Assembly (NCBI GenBank): GCA_963573385.1
Contig: CAUYLG010044539.1
Coordinates: 62,001-126,000 of the forward strand
Length of the DNA stretch: 64,000 nt
Source: Cacajao melanocephalus
Lineage: Eukaryota; Chordata; Mammalia; Primates; Pitheciidae
Reading direction: 5' to 3'
Shown here: positions 1 to 62,807 of the stretch, piece after piece
Numbering within the stretch: position 1 is the stretch's first letter
Layout of the letters: each line of letters opens with the position of its first letter
The notes under the pieces: model-generated
Databases searched by the model: none
Told to the model about the DNA's origin: nothing
What the model saw: the letters and a program-made list of their open reading frames with translations, nothing else
Translations under genes and position numbers: made by a program

Positions 1-661
1 ATAGGTAACTCATGTTCTAGTGAACAAGTGCGTTGTAATTTTGGTTCTCCCCTAGGCTCTACATCTTAGTCTCAGCTTGTCCCATATTTCTGGGTATTCT
101 TGCAATAAACTCTCAAGCAAAGACAACATGGGCATGTATTTTCCTGCAGCCTCAACTGCTTAAATCAAGTGCTGTCTCCACTGATTTCTGAGACACGTGT
201 ACAAAGGTGTTGGTGGATGCATTGTTTGTAATGACACAATAAAAATGTGCCCACTAATATGGGCTGGTTAAGTAATCGTATTTATCAAATATAAGACACA
301 TCCCAATTTCAGAGACATTAAAATATCAAGCAAATTGCCTACAGTAGTTACATGATGTAGCTGACTGTTCTAACGTGAAAAAATGCAGATCTTAGATTTG
401 GAGAACTAAGGTATGGTGTATTCACACAGTGGAATATTTTGCAGCTGGGGTAGGTAATGACACAAGATGAGGCTTGGTGGCGGACATCTGCTTCAGAAAT
501 GGGCAGGGGGAGCGTATGGGGGTGAGCAGAGCAGTAACTCCACATGTGAGACCATACCTCAAGGTGTCACAAAAGGAGGTGTGCGTCATGTTTCCTGTAA
601 CAACCTGTGCTTGAAAGTGAACAGTCTCAAACTAGTTGGTGAACACATGCGTACAGTTTAA

Positions 662-977
<316 letters not shown>

Positions 978-993
978 CTTTTTGTATGTCTAA

Positions 994-1296
<303 letters not shown>

Positions 1297-1386
1297 AGAT
1301 ACGCTATACATTTTCCTTTAAGTGAGCCTAGCAACCTGCTTTATCTCCCCTGTTTTGTGGGAGACCTTGTGTTCAAGTGACAGCTA

Positions 1387-1724
<338 letters not shown>

Positions 1725-2124
1725 CAATTCTATAACTAAAGGAGTTGAGAGAAACATTTACTGTCCCTTATCTCTACAAGTTATTAGAAAAAAAAGAATT
1801 CCAGCAACATCAGTCATGGGCACAAAGCCAACCCAACCCGTAAACGTTTACAGAACTCGATGATTACCCAAAACTCTGCTGCTTTCTCAATACTATCGAC
1901 TTTGGCTTCACATTAGCCACAGGTGTGTTTAGAGTTAAACAAGGTCAACGTTACCAAAAAAAAAAAAAAGATATTTGGGCAAAGTTCAAAAAAAAAAACT
2001 TTGAAGTGTGTGTGTTTGTGATGGAGGGGGGCGGGGCATTTCAGTATAAATGCCTTAAACACAACCTTCCTGGCTATTTTATAAAGTGGGTCGAATCGTT
2101 AAGTGCACATATTTCCTAAGACCT

Positions 2125-2330
2125 CGACTGATACAAAGAATGCAAGCTTTGGAGCCAGATTAGACCGCCTCAGAATCGTGCCAGCTGTGTGGCACTGGAA
2201 ATTCACCTAACTTTGCAGCGCCTGCCTTCACCTCCGTAAAATGGGAAACAATAACAACTAGTTTATGGATGCCGCAAAGATATGAAATTTTAAACTCAGC
2301 AATGTGCCTGGCACACATTAGACATGGGTG
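2125..2330 (+). repeat. MIR-like remnant
   Basis: Diverged match to the MIR core: CTTTGGAGCCAGA, CAGCTGTGTGGCACTGG, TCACCTAACTTTG, CCGTAAAATGGGAA. Confidence 0.6.
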
Positions 2331-2589
2331 TTTCGTTTGTTTTGGTACAGGCTTTGGGTTTTGCGCAATAGCCTTGCTGCCTCTGGGGCATTTAAAAACA
2401 ATCTCAATTCCACTCTCAATTATTTCCAGTTCAACATTTACCTGCAGGTTACACAGCCGAGGAAGCCGAGGCTCTAGCCTTTCTGTATCTTGTAAACCAA
2501 CACAGCACGTACAGAACTTTTTTAAATTTTGGTGGAGGAATCAGATGCACAAGGCAAGTAGCGCTCTGTTCACAGACCTGGTTATCAGA

Positions 2590-3200
<611 letters not shown>

Positions 3201-3236
3201 GTACCCACCAACTTGTTCAGCCGCCTCGACGAAACC

Positions 3237-4171
3237 TGTTCCTGAACCAAGCCCAAAGGGTTGGTAATAGGGCTACACCTTTTGATTATTGATTTTTAAC
3301 AAAAGTCATACGTTAAGCTACAAAGTGAAGCACAGGTAGTGGAAATTTTGCCAATAGGCTAGGGGCAGAATTTTGGAGGCAAAAGCTTTTAATTAGGCTC
3401 TTGCAAGCCTTACCAAGGAGGTGAGGGGCCAAGGGTGTTTTAAGCCACCAGCGGGCTTAAAGCTTTTGTGGCCTCTCTGACATCTTTCCATTTCTTAAAA
3501 ATATAGAAAAGTAGCAAAAGTGTGGGTGAGAGGAAGGGTAAATCCTATTGGTTTGGCGCTAGATGCCTTTAATCTGTGGCAGGCCAGGTCTCACTAACGC
3601 AGGTTAGTACTGTTTCAGTACTGATTGGTTAACTTAAATATTAAAAGCTAAAAGAACCAGTGCCCATATACAAAGGGTGGAATGTAATAAAAGCCCACTG
3701 AGAGTTTTGCCTAGGCCTTCTCTGGGCCTTGAAGCATGAGAAGATAACGAAGGAATTCTTAACAGGACCTGTTTAGGATTAAACAAGTTTTATTGGGGGT
3801 CTGAAGAAACTCCTCAAACCTCCGTGATTTAGCAGGAGACAAGATAAGGATAATAATCCCAGCACCTGGACCCATTTAGATTAAGTAAATTTACTGAGGC
3901 TTCAGAGGAAGGTCTTAAGGACTCAGATCTTACAGATTAGAAATTGTTAATCAGTTATGGCTTCAGATGAATGCACATTTACATGTAGACATATAGTTTA
4001 GAATATGCTCTGGAAAAACTTGGTAATTTTGAGTTGGTCTGGCGATAATTTCTAGGCCTTCTCTTTGTAACCGGTTGCAGAAATAAAAACTCTCTTCTTC
4101 CCCAGTTCATCTGCATCTTGTTATTGGGCTGTGAGAATAAGCAGCCCGACCCCCAGTTTGGTCCAGTAACA
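3237..4171 (+). mobile_element. Solo LTR of an ERV (probably class I), 935 bases
   Basis: Begins TGTTCC and ends GTAACA. It is flanked by a 4-bp duplication AACC (3233-3236 and 4172-4175), the duplication size usual for class I ERVs. AATAAA at 4082-4087 followed by a C/T-rich tail sets the plus orientation. No internal viral genes are present. It starts about 300 bases from the EBPL ATG, at the edge of the CpG island. The family is not assigned. Confidence 0.75.
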
Positions 4172-4199
4172 AACCTACATTATTCTATTTAACTTCACA

Positions 4200-4480
4200 A
4201 CAACCCTATGAGGTTGGTGAAATAAGCCAGTCACAAAAAGATACTTATGATTCCACTTACAGGAAATGTCTAATCAATTTGCAGAAACAAAATAGAATGG
4301 TGGCTATCAGGGGCGGGGGCATGGGAGGGGGAAGGGGGGAAAGTGGAGTGTTATTTATTGGGATAGTTTCACATTTGCAAGATGAAGTTCTGGAGATTGG
4401 TTGCACAACAATATGAACATACTTTACTGAGCTGCACACTTAAAAATGGGTAAGACGGCAATTTTTATGTGTATTTTACA
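4200..4480 (+). mobile_element. L1M 3' UTR fragment
   Basis: Contains the run typical of old L1 3' ends: ATAAGCCAGTCACAAAAAGA, a G-rich stretch after AGAATGGTGGCTATCAGGGG, then ACTTAAAAATGGGTAAGA. It directly precedes an Alu. Confidence 0.65.
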
Positions 4481-4497
4481 TTTATAAAAATATTGCT

Positions 4498-4807
<310 letters not shown>

Positions 4808-6935
4808 TTGCTGGCACGGAACACAAGTTTAAGATTTTTTTCCCCTGGTCACTTCCTATACCATTTTTTAAGAGCAGCTAAACCAGATAGAATGATCTTT
4901 ACGCACTTATTGCTAATCTCTTGCCACTACAACATAAGTCTTCAAGGCCAGGGGCTGTGAGTAGCTTTTTTACTGCTGTATCCCTGGCATCTATTACAGT
5001 TTGTCACATAGTAGCTGCTCAGTTAAATAACTGGCGACTGAGTATGGCCAATCTAGCCACCTATGCTCTGGATTGTCCTATAAGTAACTAGCCACCCATT
5101 AGGGAACATCCCGCCCAACTCCCCTTGGGACCAAAATAGAAACTTAATGAAAAAACTGATCAGATCCCTGTCATGTCTTGACCCTGCTCCTAGTTCCTGC
5201 CTTATCACACTGATAAGCTCTCACTAAGGTGACTACTGGCCTCCACATCCCTGAACCCAAAGAGCAGTTCCTTTTCTTACGTTTACTTCTCAGCAGCATC
5301 ACTGAGCACTGAAATATTTTTCCTTTGGTTTTCTGAGAACAGTCTCCTTGGCCATTGTTTCCTTTGCAAGTGCATCTTCCACTACAAAAAGCCAGTGAAC
5401 AACACAGTCCAGGCCCTGTTCTCATTCCCAGATCCAGGCAGTCTCATCCTTACCCTCTGCTTTAATGACCAGCAAAACTGGTAGAGAACTCAAATCTTTA
5501 GCCTGGTCCTCTTCTCTGGACTCCAATATTTTCAACTGCCCTACTGGACAATCATTTGGATGTCTCAACACAACCCAAACTGAGCTCATCACTTTACTCC
5601 GCATGTCTGATTTTCTATGTTACTTCCAGTCATCATTGAACTTCCACTCATCAGTTACTACCTAGAAACCTAGAAATCATCCCCAATACTTCTCTCTCCC
5701 CAAATTTTGTGTCTAAGGCATCACCAACTCCTGTTTCAGCAGCCAAGAATCTCTTGATTACATGCATTTCGTGGACCAATTTATTCACCATCTCGTCTCT
5801 GCTTCATTCACTAACGTGGTATGACCAGCAACTTCTATGTCACTACATCAAAAAGACATTTCCTGTCCTTAGCTTTACCAACTAGTCATCCTTATTAATC
5901 TATCATCCCTTTTGCTTAATGATGATTTTCCATATAGAATACCAAAATCCTTTTCATGGCTTACTAGACTGTAAGGTCTGGCCCCTCCTTATCTCTTTAG
6001 CCCTTTCCCATTCCCCTATTAATCCTTCTCCCCATTATAATCTTTGATCTAGCTATACTTGCCTTCTTTCACTTCCTCAAATGTCCCATGGTGCTTCCCA
6101 CAAGGCTTTGTCTAGACTCTTCCCACCGCTGAAAAGCTTTTCCAGTCAATCTGCTCAATGAACTCCTGCCTTTTCACCACAACCAGTGAAATTTTGGCTG
6201 GCACTTTTTAAGGACTCAACATTAGCCTGGCTATCACCCTCTTCAGTAGCCAATTTCCTCTACTATGTATTTCATATCATTTTATACATTTTTTTCTAAC
6301 ATTTGTCAAAACTTGTCCTCTTTGATTCCTGTTATTTTAAAAAGTATCCTGTGCCATAGCACAGTACCTGGCATGGAATAGAGTACTCAGTATTCAAAAT
6401 GTTCTGAAGACTTAGAATTCTTATGTAAACAAGACTGAAGACATCAAAAGGATACATATGTAGACTGTGATCTCATTATGAGTAAAACTGAGCTGAAGTA
6501 AATATGAAATTTATTCTTTATAATTAGAGTTGAGAAGGGTAGATGCCTAATGATTTGGGTTAAAGAGAGCTGATGATAAAGAGGGCTGAGGCTGTGACTT
6601 GATCACAAATCTAATTATGACGAAGCTGTTAAAAAAACTGAAATGATCCCCCATTAATAGAATGAAGTGTCCAGATAATGGAATGTTCCCATTCATTCCA
6701 GAGTACCCAGAAACCAGTCGCACCACACTCCTTATTGTTGGAATCCTTGGAGTGCATCAAGCTGACAGGAACCAGGTCCAGCAATGACTGACTTTATAAT
6801 GAGAATGGATGAAATGCAAGGGGTGTTTGGTGGAAGAGAGCTGATTTAAAAAATGGATGAGTCTCCTCTGCTGTCTGGAAATAACAAAGTCTACTCCCAA
6901 TCAAAAATAGTTAATTTATGATGGACATTTAAGAA
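4808..6935. other. Intergenic, no gene recognised
   Basis: No coding pattern. The stretch about 5200-6360 is pyrimidine-rich and resembles a diverged old repeat I cannot name. A similar style recurs at 27240-27560 and 28000-28440. The short frames at 5171-5665 lack codon bias or a start context and look like chance. Confidence 0.5.
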
Positions 6936-6939
6936 AATA

Positions 6940-7231
6940 TCTTTTTGAGACAGGGCCTTACTCTGTGGCCCAGGCTGGAGTTCAGTGGCATGGTCTCAGC
7001 TCACTGCAGCCTCTTGCCTCCTGGGCTTAAGCAGTCCTCCCAACTCAGCCTCCAAAGTAGCTGGGATTACAGGCATGTGCCACCAGGCCCTGCTAATTTT
7101 TTAAATATTTTGTAGAGATGAGGTCTCACCATACTGCCCAGGCTGGTGTTGAACTCCTGGGCTCAAGCGATCCACCCACGTGGGCTTCCCAAAGTGCTGG
7201 GATTACAGGTGCGGGCCACTGCACCCAGGTT
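6940..7231 (-). mobile_element. Old Alu (AluJ-like)
   Basis: Diverged dimer from TTTTTGAGACAGGGCCTTAC to GGCCACTGCACCCAGG. Confidence 0.88.
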
Positions 7232-8196
7232 AAGAAAACATCTTGTAGCAAGCAAAGCTAGCCAATAAATACAAGCGCCCTTGGAATGAGTACCTTGTTT
7301 TTCAAGCTCTTCTGACTTACTCCTGGAGGAATGTTTCCATAAAATTCCCTGCCTCAAAATTCTGATTTTATATTGAAAACATTATGTAAAATGTATACTT
7401 TATAACACTTCAGCTTGTATTACCAATAAAACTTTTACTTACCACCTAGTAAAGTTGCTGTCCCATGAAGATGCTCCTTACCTTATGGCTTCTTACATCA
7501 TTTGGCACAAGGCCCCGGACATCTTTGGGTACCACAGTTTAAGAGAATTCCTCAAGAAGGTGTATGGCAATTTGCTAGGGTAGGGAAGGGGATGCTGTAG
7601 AAGAAATTCCCTGCAGAGAATACTTTCTTTATGGCATGGCTCAGCCATAGTTTCTCTGTTTTTAATCATTTAATAGACGACTGTAAAGTTTTTGATGGGG
7701 CCAATCTCTCAACAATGCTTCAAGAAGTGATCTTCAAACTATGCTATGATTTTCTAGTCCAACTCCAGTTTTCCCTAGATAACTTAAAGATTCTCAACTA
7801 CAAATGTCTGAAAACACTGTGATTGGGTGTTGAGATTTGGGCAATTAACACATTTGATTGTTTTACAACCCTGTTTTTTAGCCACAGGACAAATTTAAGA
7901 GGCAACTAGTTGCTCGATATTTCTTTCTTCTTCCCAAGTCCTTTGCAATAGTCCTTTCCCAAGTCCTTTGCCAAGTTCAGTACTACTTGGGAGTTCCCTA
8001 TGGATGATTTGGGAAATTAGTTTAGGCCTTCCTCCAATTTTTCCTAAAACTCAGAATGAAGACAAGGCACATTTTTGTCTCCTTTTTTCATCTTATACAT
8101 CTGAGGAAAGCCTGGGACTGTTCACACAACAAAAAAGTCAGTCATGATTTAGGCTGTCTCATTTGAGTGGAGTTTTCTATAGGAATTGATTTAGGA
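7232..8196. other. Intergenic, nothing recognised
   Basis: AT-rich sequence. The only local feature is a short imperfect direct repeat built on CCCAAGTCCTTTGC near 7935-7975. Confidence 0.5.
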
Positions 8197-8414
8197 CAGT
8201 AGTTTACAATCAAGGATGGTTTTGGGCCCCCAGTATGGCAATTTCTTTGGTTGTCTTGACTTGGGGAGAGGAGAGAGGTGCTACTGCTATCTCTCCTCTC
8301 ATCCCTTTAGCCCAGGGATGCTGCTGAACATCCTACAGTGCACAGGGCAGACAACACATAACAAAAGAATTACGCAGCCTAAAATGTCAATAGTGCAAGG
8401 TTTAAAAAACCCCA
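8197..8414 (+). mobile_element. MER20-like hAT-Charlie element
   Basis: About 218 bases, with a degraded CAGTGGTTCTCAAC end and the internal GGGATGCTGCTGAACATCC and AAAATGTCAATAGTGCAAGG of MER20. Flanked by ATTTAGGA and ATTTAGGC, an 8-bp target duplication with one mismatch. Confidence 0.8.
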
Positions 8415-8775
8415 ATTTAGGCCTAAGTTAGTTGAGGGATTTTATGGGCAAACAGTGGCATTAAGTTGCATTCCCACATCCCTTTTCCCACACATTATAT
8501 GTCATACTTTTGGAGAATAATTCTATCACTGTTTTTCAGCTATCTAAACAAGTACAACGTTTATACTCACAGCTTCATATATAGAAATTATACTTCCATT
8601 CCCCCAAAAAGATTTAAGTGAACTTCCCCAGTTTAGGGTTTAAAAAATTCAACATCACTGTAAGACAACAGACATTCATGAATGTCAGTTACTCTTGTTT
8701 ACTTCTTTATCCTCATTAACTAATCCCCTGAAATGGATGACCCTTCTTTAAAAATTTTTTTCATGTAAAAGTAGA

Positions 8776-8902
8776 ATTTTTTTTTAAAAGATGGGGTCTT
8801 GCTGTGTTGCCCAAGCTGCTCTCAAACTCCTGGGCTCAAGTTACCCTCCTGCCTCAGCCTCCCAAGTCACTGTAGCTACAGGTGTCTGCCACCACACCCT
8901 TC
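8776..8902 (-). mobile_element. Alu-type monomer (FLAM/AluJ left arm)
   Basis: A single arm of about 130 bases with the usual GCTGTGTTGCCCAAGCTG and CACCACACCC ends and no second arm. Confidence 0.75.
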
Positions 8903-8962
8903 AGGATGACCCTTCTGAAAGAAACGATGGCAAAATTTTATGAGTACTATCACATTTATTTA

Positions 8963-9155
<193 letters not shown>

Positions 9156-9399
9156 AATTTGAAGTGACATTATACAAAAGTAAGCATTTCTATACTCAAA
9201 AGTTTGCTTTGTTCTTTTAATTAATTCAAGATTTCATTTAGTGACATAACCTTTACCTAACAGGTTAACACTTGTAGGCTTGCTCTGATTACTATATTCC
9301 ATAGTTACTTGTTTTCAAGGGTAGCCAGGTCTTAAAGTTTGATTTTTTTGTTTCATGAAAGTCATAATCATATCATCTCAAATAAATGGCCTTTTTCTA

Positions 9400-9690
9400 A
9401 GTTATAGTATTTAAACCTGAGACACACAGGGAGAATGCCATGTAATGACAGAGGCAGAGACTGGAATGATGCAGCTGCCAAGCCAAGGAATGCCAGGGAT
9501 TGCCAGGAATCACCAGAAGCTACGAAGAGGCAAGGATCGTCACCATGAAAGCCCCCAGAGAGGGCGTGGCTCAGCCATCACCTCTATTTCAGACTTCTGG
9601 CCTCCAGAACTGGATGATAATATATTTCTCTTGTCTGAAACCACTTGGTTTGTGGTACTTTGTGATGGCAGCTTAGGAAACTAATACAGA
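9400..9690 (+). mobile_element. MLT1-type MaLR LTR fragment
   Basis: Contains GAGGCAGAGACTGGAATGAT, GCTGCCAAGCCAAGGAATGC, GACTTCTGGCCTCCAGAACT and ends GGAAACTAATACAGA, the hallmark of MLT1 LTR 3' halves. Confidence 0.8.
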
Positions 9691-9749
9691 TATTGGTAAT
9701 TCTTACTTGTCACAGAATAGTCCCAAAACCTAGCAGTTATTGATCATCC

Positions 9750-10541
9750 TGGTTAGAGTTGAGATGGAGCAGGAACCCCCCTTAAGGGCCTGCCAGGTGC
9801 CCCCCAAGCATGGAGATAAAGGAAAGCCTTGAGTTCCTTCAAGGGAAATTCCAGGCACTTAGCTAGCCCTATGACTTAAATGAGCAACTTAATAAGCAAG
9901 AGGGTAATAGTAGCTTAAAACAATAGCCAAAGAAGTCACAGGATGTTTGGTTCCTTATAGAAACTAAAGACAACATCTTAACATATGTCCCTGAGTTGTT
10001 CTTCAGAAACCTGGACTCCCCCACCAAATGGATCCACTGGCCAGGGAAGGGGGAACTGAGGACTGAGCTCTGACTGCCATTCTCTGTTCTAAATGTCTTC
10101 CTGAGGGGCCTATAAGAAGTCATGCCCATGGAGCCGGCTTAGCATTCTTTTCTGCTGACCCCAAGTTTTTTGACAAAGCTTTGATCCCTTAACCAACTGC
10201 AAATAAGAACATCTTTGAATTCACCTATGACCTATAAGTCACCCCCTGCCACCCTCGGCTTCAAGACAGCCTACGTTTTTAGGCCAAATCATTGTGTAAC
10301 CTCCACGTATTGGTTTACAATTTTGCCTGTAACCTCTGCTTTCCTGAAATTCACCCCTGCCTTTAAAAACACTTGCTTGCAAAGCCGTGAGGGAGGTTGG
10401 GTCTTAAGCGTGAGCTGCCTCATTTTTCTTGCTTGGTGCCCTGCCTGCAAATAAATGTCTCCCTTTTTCCTGCTGCAAAACCTTGGTGTGAATGTTTGGC
10501 CTAACTGTGCCAGGTGAGCAAAGTCCAGTTTAGTTCAGTAA
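9750..10541 (+). mobile_element. LTR (ERV1-type) just past the KPNA3 3' end
   Basis: The 3' part has the AATAAA at 10450-10455, then TTTTTCCTGCTGCAAAACC, GTGTGAATGTTTGGCCTAAC and a terminal TTCAGTAACA. The 5' boundary is approximate and no clear target duplication was found. It is read toward KPNA3 and ends about 150 bases from the KPNA3 cleavage region. Confidence 0.6.
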
Positions 10542-10689
10542 CAGTGTGAAGTAGATATTAAAATACAATAAGAGTAATTCATGATTCACCTCCATTGTGA
10601 ATTTTGAAAAATAACTCCAAATTTAAATTTAACCATACAGAAAACAAACAAGTTATTTTCAGAAATAAGTTTTCAATGTTTTATCATAT

Positions 10690-56859
<46,170 letters not shown>

Positions 56860-56925
56860 CTAGAAAAGAAAATTAAAGATTACATATGTATCAAAATACT
56901 CATACTGCTAGCATATAAAGATCTT

Positions 56926-57219
56926 GGCTGGGCGTGTGGTGGCTCATGCCTGTAATCCTAGCACTTTGGGAGGCTGAGGTAGGCAAATCATTTAAGGTCA
57001 GGAGTTCAAAACCAGCCTGGCCAACATGGTAAAACCCCGGCTCTACTAAAAATACAAAAAAATTAACCAGGCATGGTGGTAGTCACCTGTAATCCCAGCT
57101 ACTCAGGAGGCTGAGGCAGAAGAACTGCTTGAACCCGGGAGGCGGAGGCTACAGTGAGCCAAGATCCCACCACTGCACTCCAGGCCTGGGCTATATAGAT
57201 TGAGACTCTGTCTCAAAAA

Positions 57220-57250
<31 letters not shown>
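56926..57250 (+). mobile_element. Alu with long (AAAT)n tail
   Basis: A perfect AAAT run of about 33 bases at 57217-57250. The body starts 67 bases upstream of exon 2 in the transcript direction (intron 1). Confidence 0.94.
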
Positions 57251-57251
<1 letters not shown>

Positions 57252-57289
57252 AAGATCTGAGGTATTTGAGTTAGAAGTAATTTAATCTT

Positions 57290-57547
57290 GGCTGGGTGCA
57301 GTGGCTCATGCCTGTAATCCAAGCACTTTAGGAACCTGAAGGATCACTTGGGGCCAGGAGTTCAAGACCAGCCTGGCCAACATAACAAAACCCCATCTCT
57401 ACTAAAAATATCAAAATTAGCAGGGTGTGGCATGCCTTGGCACAAGAATTGCTTGAACCTGGGAGGCGGAAGTTGAAGTGACCTGACATCATGCCACTGC
57501 ACTTTAGCCTGGGTGACAGAGTGAGACTCTTGTCTCAATAAACAAAT
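57290..57547 (+). mobile_element. Alu with internal deletions
   Basis: Shortened by gaps in the left arm (AGGAACCTGAAGGATCACTT) and middle (CAGGGTGTGGCATGCCTTGG). Confidence 0.9.
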
Positions 57548-58950
57548 AATTTGTAATCTTAAGGACTGATACATCCTATACTTTAAATAATGAGCTACAA
57601 TTAGTTTAAATAAAGGCTATATGGTCATGGTATATTACTCTTTGAATATACTGCCATTTTAATATAATGACAACGAATGTTGAACAATCTTCAAATACCT
57701 ACATTAATAAAGTGTTATTTGATAACTCTGTAAGCTATCTTTATTCACTGGAAGATCAGAACTGTACCACTGTTAAAAATTTTACCAAAATGAATATTTA
57801 CTCCAACTTTTCGTATAACCGAAAAGAAAAATACTTCCATAGCAATATTTGCAACACTTAACTATTATGAATTATAAGATGGTGCATAACAAAAGATCTA
57901 CACAGCATATCTACTCCAAAATATAATTAATTTTCTGCTCTATCATCTTAATTCACACTAAGATATTTCTGTATAGACAGGAGTGGTGAGTTAACTTCTG
58001 AAGAACCACACTAAATTAGGAAACTACACTGAAGAGGTGATTAGTGTAACATTTTAAATACCCCTAAACAGGAGTTAGCTCCCAGGTAATAAGTGCTTCA
58101 AATATGAATATCTCAATTTACAGACACTGGTTTGATAACCAGCATAAGGAAAGCTGAAAATAGATTTTTACTGCTAAGGTAGAATCGTTATTCAAGATCC
58201 ATGAATTGACTAGAAACACAGGCACCTTAATTTCTACCTGTTTGGGGTCTAAGAATTTGGCAGGCCCTACAGCTCAATGTCAGAGAAGTTTCTCTGTCTA
58301 GAAACCCCCTTGATCGTTTGTTCCACCCTCTTAAAGAATTTCATCACCTAATCCTAGTCAGAACAATGTGGTATTTGCTTAGGGTTGAAGTTTTCTTACA
58401 AGGTGGTAATCTCCAGTGTAAAAGTACTATGCCCATGAAATAAGCTGTATGACTTTTGTGACTGCTTACTAGTATATGTTTATGTATGTAGCAGAATTCT
58501 AATACTGCGTATATAACTCACTGGTAGCAAAACTTCTAAGGCAAAAGTATCTATTACCCTCACCTATCTCTAATAATTAAAGATCACTTATTCATCCAAA
58601 AGAATCATATGAGTGTAAATGGCCAAAACTGGCTTAGGTCAGTTAAAAAGAGGTACTAACTCAGTACCACTGAGTTAGTCATGACTTATTCTGCTCTTTG
58701 TTCAAATTACAGAAAAAGATGGACTCTTCTCCCACATATTCTTCCCAAGTGATCTCACCTACCCTAATGTCTGCAATTAGTTTCAGACCACTCCCAAATA
58801 CCTATCTATATAGTCCACTCTCTCTCTTAAGTTTTTAATCTATAAGTCCTTCACACATCCAACAAAAGTTTTACTCAATACATTTATTTAAAACACATTG
58901 GGCAATACGTCTGCCAACTAGGAGGCAAGTACAGAATTCACAGTCTAGCA
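57548..58950. other. KPNA3 intron 1, nothing recognised
   Basis: About 1.4 kb of AT-rich single-copy-looking sequence without repeat hallmarks, exon-like splice pairs or a usable reading frame. Confidence 0.5.
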
Positions 58951-59455
58951 CAGAGACCAGCAAACTATAACCTGTGTATCAAATCTGGCAGGCTATCTGT
59001 TTTTGTAGGTCCCAACAGGAACGGTTTTTACATTTTTTAAGTGGTTACATTATAAATGACATTAAGTACCTACATCATGCTCTTATTTTTGCCTCTTTGC
59101 CCTCAAATGCTAAAATATTTACTATTTGTCCTTTTAAGAAAAAGTCAGCAGACTAGGTGTGGTGGCTCACACCTGAAATCCCAACACTTTGGGAGGCCGA
59201 GGAGGGAGGATCATTTGAGCCTAGGAGACCAGCCTTGGGCACAATAAGATACTGCCTCTACAAAAAAAACGAAAAATCAGCTGAGCATGGCTGTGTGCAC
59301 CTACAGTTCCAGTTACTTGGGGGAGATGAGATGGAGGACTGCTTAAGTCCAGGAAGTCAAGGGTGCAGGAAGCCACAATTGTGCCACTGCATTTCAGCCT
59401 AGGCAATAGAGTGAGATACTGTCTTGAGGGAAAAAAAAAAGTTTGCCAACACCTG
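58951..59455 (+). mobile_element. hAT-Charlie-type element split by an Alu
   Basis: The 5' part, CAGAGACCAGCAAACTATAA to TTTGTCCTTTTAAGAAAAAG (58951-59150), and the 3' end, GTTTGCCAACACCTG (59441-59455), belong together. GTCTA precedes the start and follows the end. An Alu separates the halves. Confidence 0.75.
59151..59440 (+). mobile_element. Old Alu inserted in the hAT element
   Basis: AluJ-like divergence (ACCTGAAATCCCAACACTTT, GTGCACCTACAGTTCCAGTT). Sits between AAAAAGT and AAAAAGT. Confidence 0.9.
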
Positions 59456-59502
59456 GTCTACTGGAAATGAGGGTAATAATGAGTGATAAAAATGCATTAA
59501 GT

Positions 59503-60340
<838 letters not shown>

Positions 60341-60645
60341 GGGCTGGACACAGTGGCTCATGCCTGTAAACCCAGAAATTTGGGAGGCTGAGGCGGGAGG
60401 AATGCTTGAGCCCAGAAGTTTGAGACCAGCCTGGGCAACACAGTGAGACTCTGTCTCTACGAAAAAAATTAAAAACTTAGCCAGGCGTGGTGGTGCACAC
60501 CTGCGGTCTCAGCTACTCAGGAGGCTGAGGCAAGAAGATGGCTTGAGCCCAGGAGGTCAAGGCTGTAATGGGCCATGATCACACCACTACACTCCAGCCT
60601 GGGTGATGAAGACTCTGTCCCCAAAACAAGCAAACAAACAAAACC
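60341..60645 (+). mobile_element. Alu, full length
   Basis: GGGCTGGACACAGTGGCTCA to a (CAAA)n tail. Flanks CAAAATCTACAAGA and AAAACCTACAAGG. Confidence 0.93.
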
Positions 60646-61200
60646 TACAAGGTTGGAAGACAAAGTATTCCAACAAATTCTCAAATACAGCAGGGTCTGG
60701 TTAAATCACCAGCTACAGGACTCCTATAGTACCAGCATATATGCAGACGAAAATGGAAGGGCAGAATAGGGCGATAGAACCTGAGAACCAGAGAACTCCC
60801 AAATCATGAATGACTAGAGACTCTGGAAAGGCAACTGAGAACAGTTGCAAATGGAAGGGATCTATTACACACACCAACGTTATAAAGTGTGATGGAGCTA
60901 GATTCAAAATCAAAGAACTAAAGTCCTCTTCCTGGGCTACGCCCTACAAAGAACAGAGCCAGATCTCAGAAAATAGGATGCCAATGCCACTCCCTTAAAA
61001 AAAAATCACCTTGTAACAAACAACGGAAGAAAAAGATCTTGAGTGGTGAAGTTAGAAAGGCTATCCTGATCCACTTCTCATTCTTAAAAGTTCAGGAAAA
61101 TCTACCAAAAAATGGACAGGAAAGGACTGATGTTGAATCCCATGCTATAAGAAACGAGAATAGGAAACAGTGTTGCTATTGAAAGTCTGCTGAAAAGACA
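60646..61200. other. KPNA3 intron 1, unassigned sequence
   Basis: Purine-rich, possibly an extension of the L1M tract that follows. No firm match. Confidence 0.4.
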
Positions 61201-62040
61201 TACAAACAAAACTGATAAAAACTATCCTAGAAAATGTGAAAGAATATTACTAATCAGAATTAGAAAAACTCAGAAATGAGGTCCCAGAAATCAAAAAAGA
61301 ATTAGAAATAAAGGAAAAAAATATTTCAGAAAGGAACCTAGCCAGAGAAATTTTAAGAGCCAATACACAACAGATAATGCTTAAGAGAAGTAGACTATGT
61401 AAAGAAAAAAAATGTACTCAGAAATGAAGGTAAAAATTATCAGAAGGAAAATGACAATAAAGGCACTTAGATTTTAAATTCATATAATAAAGAGTCCTCA
61501 AATAAGAAAACCGAACCAATGAAACAGAGCAAATACCTAAAACTATAAATCAAGAAAAACTTCCTGAAATTAGAAGACTTGAATTGAAATACTGAAACTA
61601 CACCCAAGTACCTGGAGAGTCTATCCAGAAAAACCAACACTGAGAAATATAGAAGTAAAACTAATGGATTTCCAAAAAGAAGAGAAAAATGCACCTGGAC
61701 ACCAGGCAAAAAATATTTAGTGATTTATAAGGTAAAATCAAAGTCATCAACAACTCTGACAGCAACACTTTATGCCAGAAGACAATGGAGTAACAGATGT
61801 AAAGTAATCAAGGAAAGAAAGTATGAGTCAAGGACTTTATATACAGTCAAAACCACTAAATTTAAAGTATACAAGTGGCAGACCAACTGTTAAAAACACA
61901 ACTCAAGAACTACTGCTTATATGAGCACATCTGTAAGAATTTAATAGAAAATGGTCACCACATAAACTAATTGCAGAGACAATGATATAAGGTGACCGTA
62001 AGAACTGAATTTACCTGTAGAACTAAAAATAAATAGTCCT
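61200..62040 (+). mobile_element. Probable old L1 fragment
   Basis: Purine-rich, with words seen in old L1s such as ATGCCAGAAGACAATGGAGT and AAAGTAATCAAGGAAAGAAA. Boundaries and subfamily are uncertain. Confidence 0.45.
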
Positions 62041-62048
62041 TAATAAGG

Positions 62049-62807
<759 letters not shown>

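Noticed and set aside
5165..5670. Overlapping short frames (84, 60 and 66 codons) as a small gene
   Set aside because: No splice structure, start context or recognisable protein. The sequence looks like a decayed repeat.
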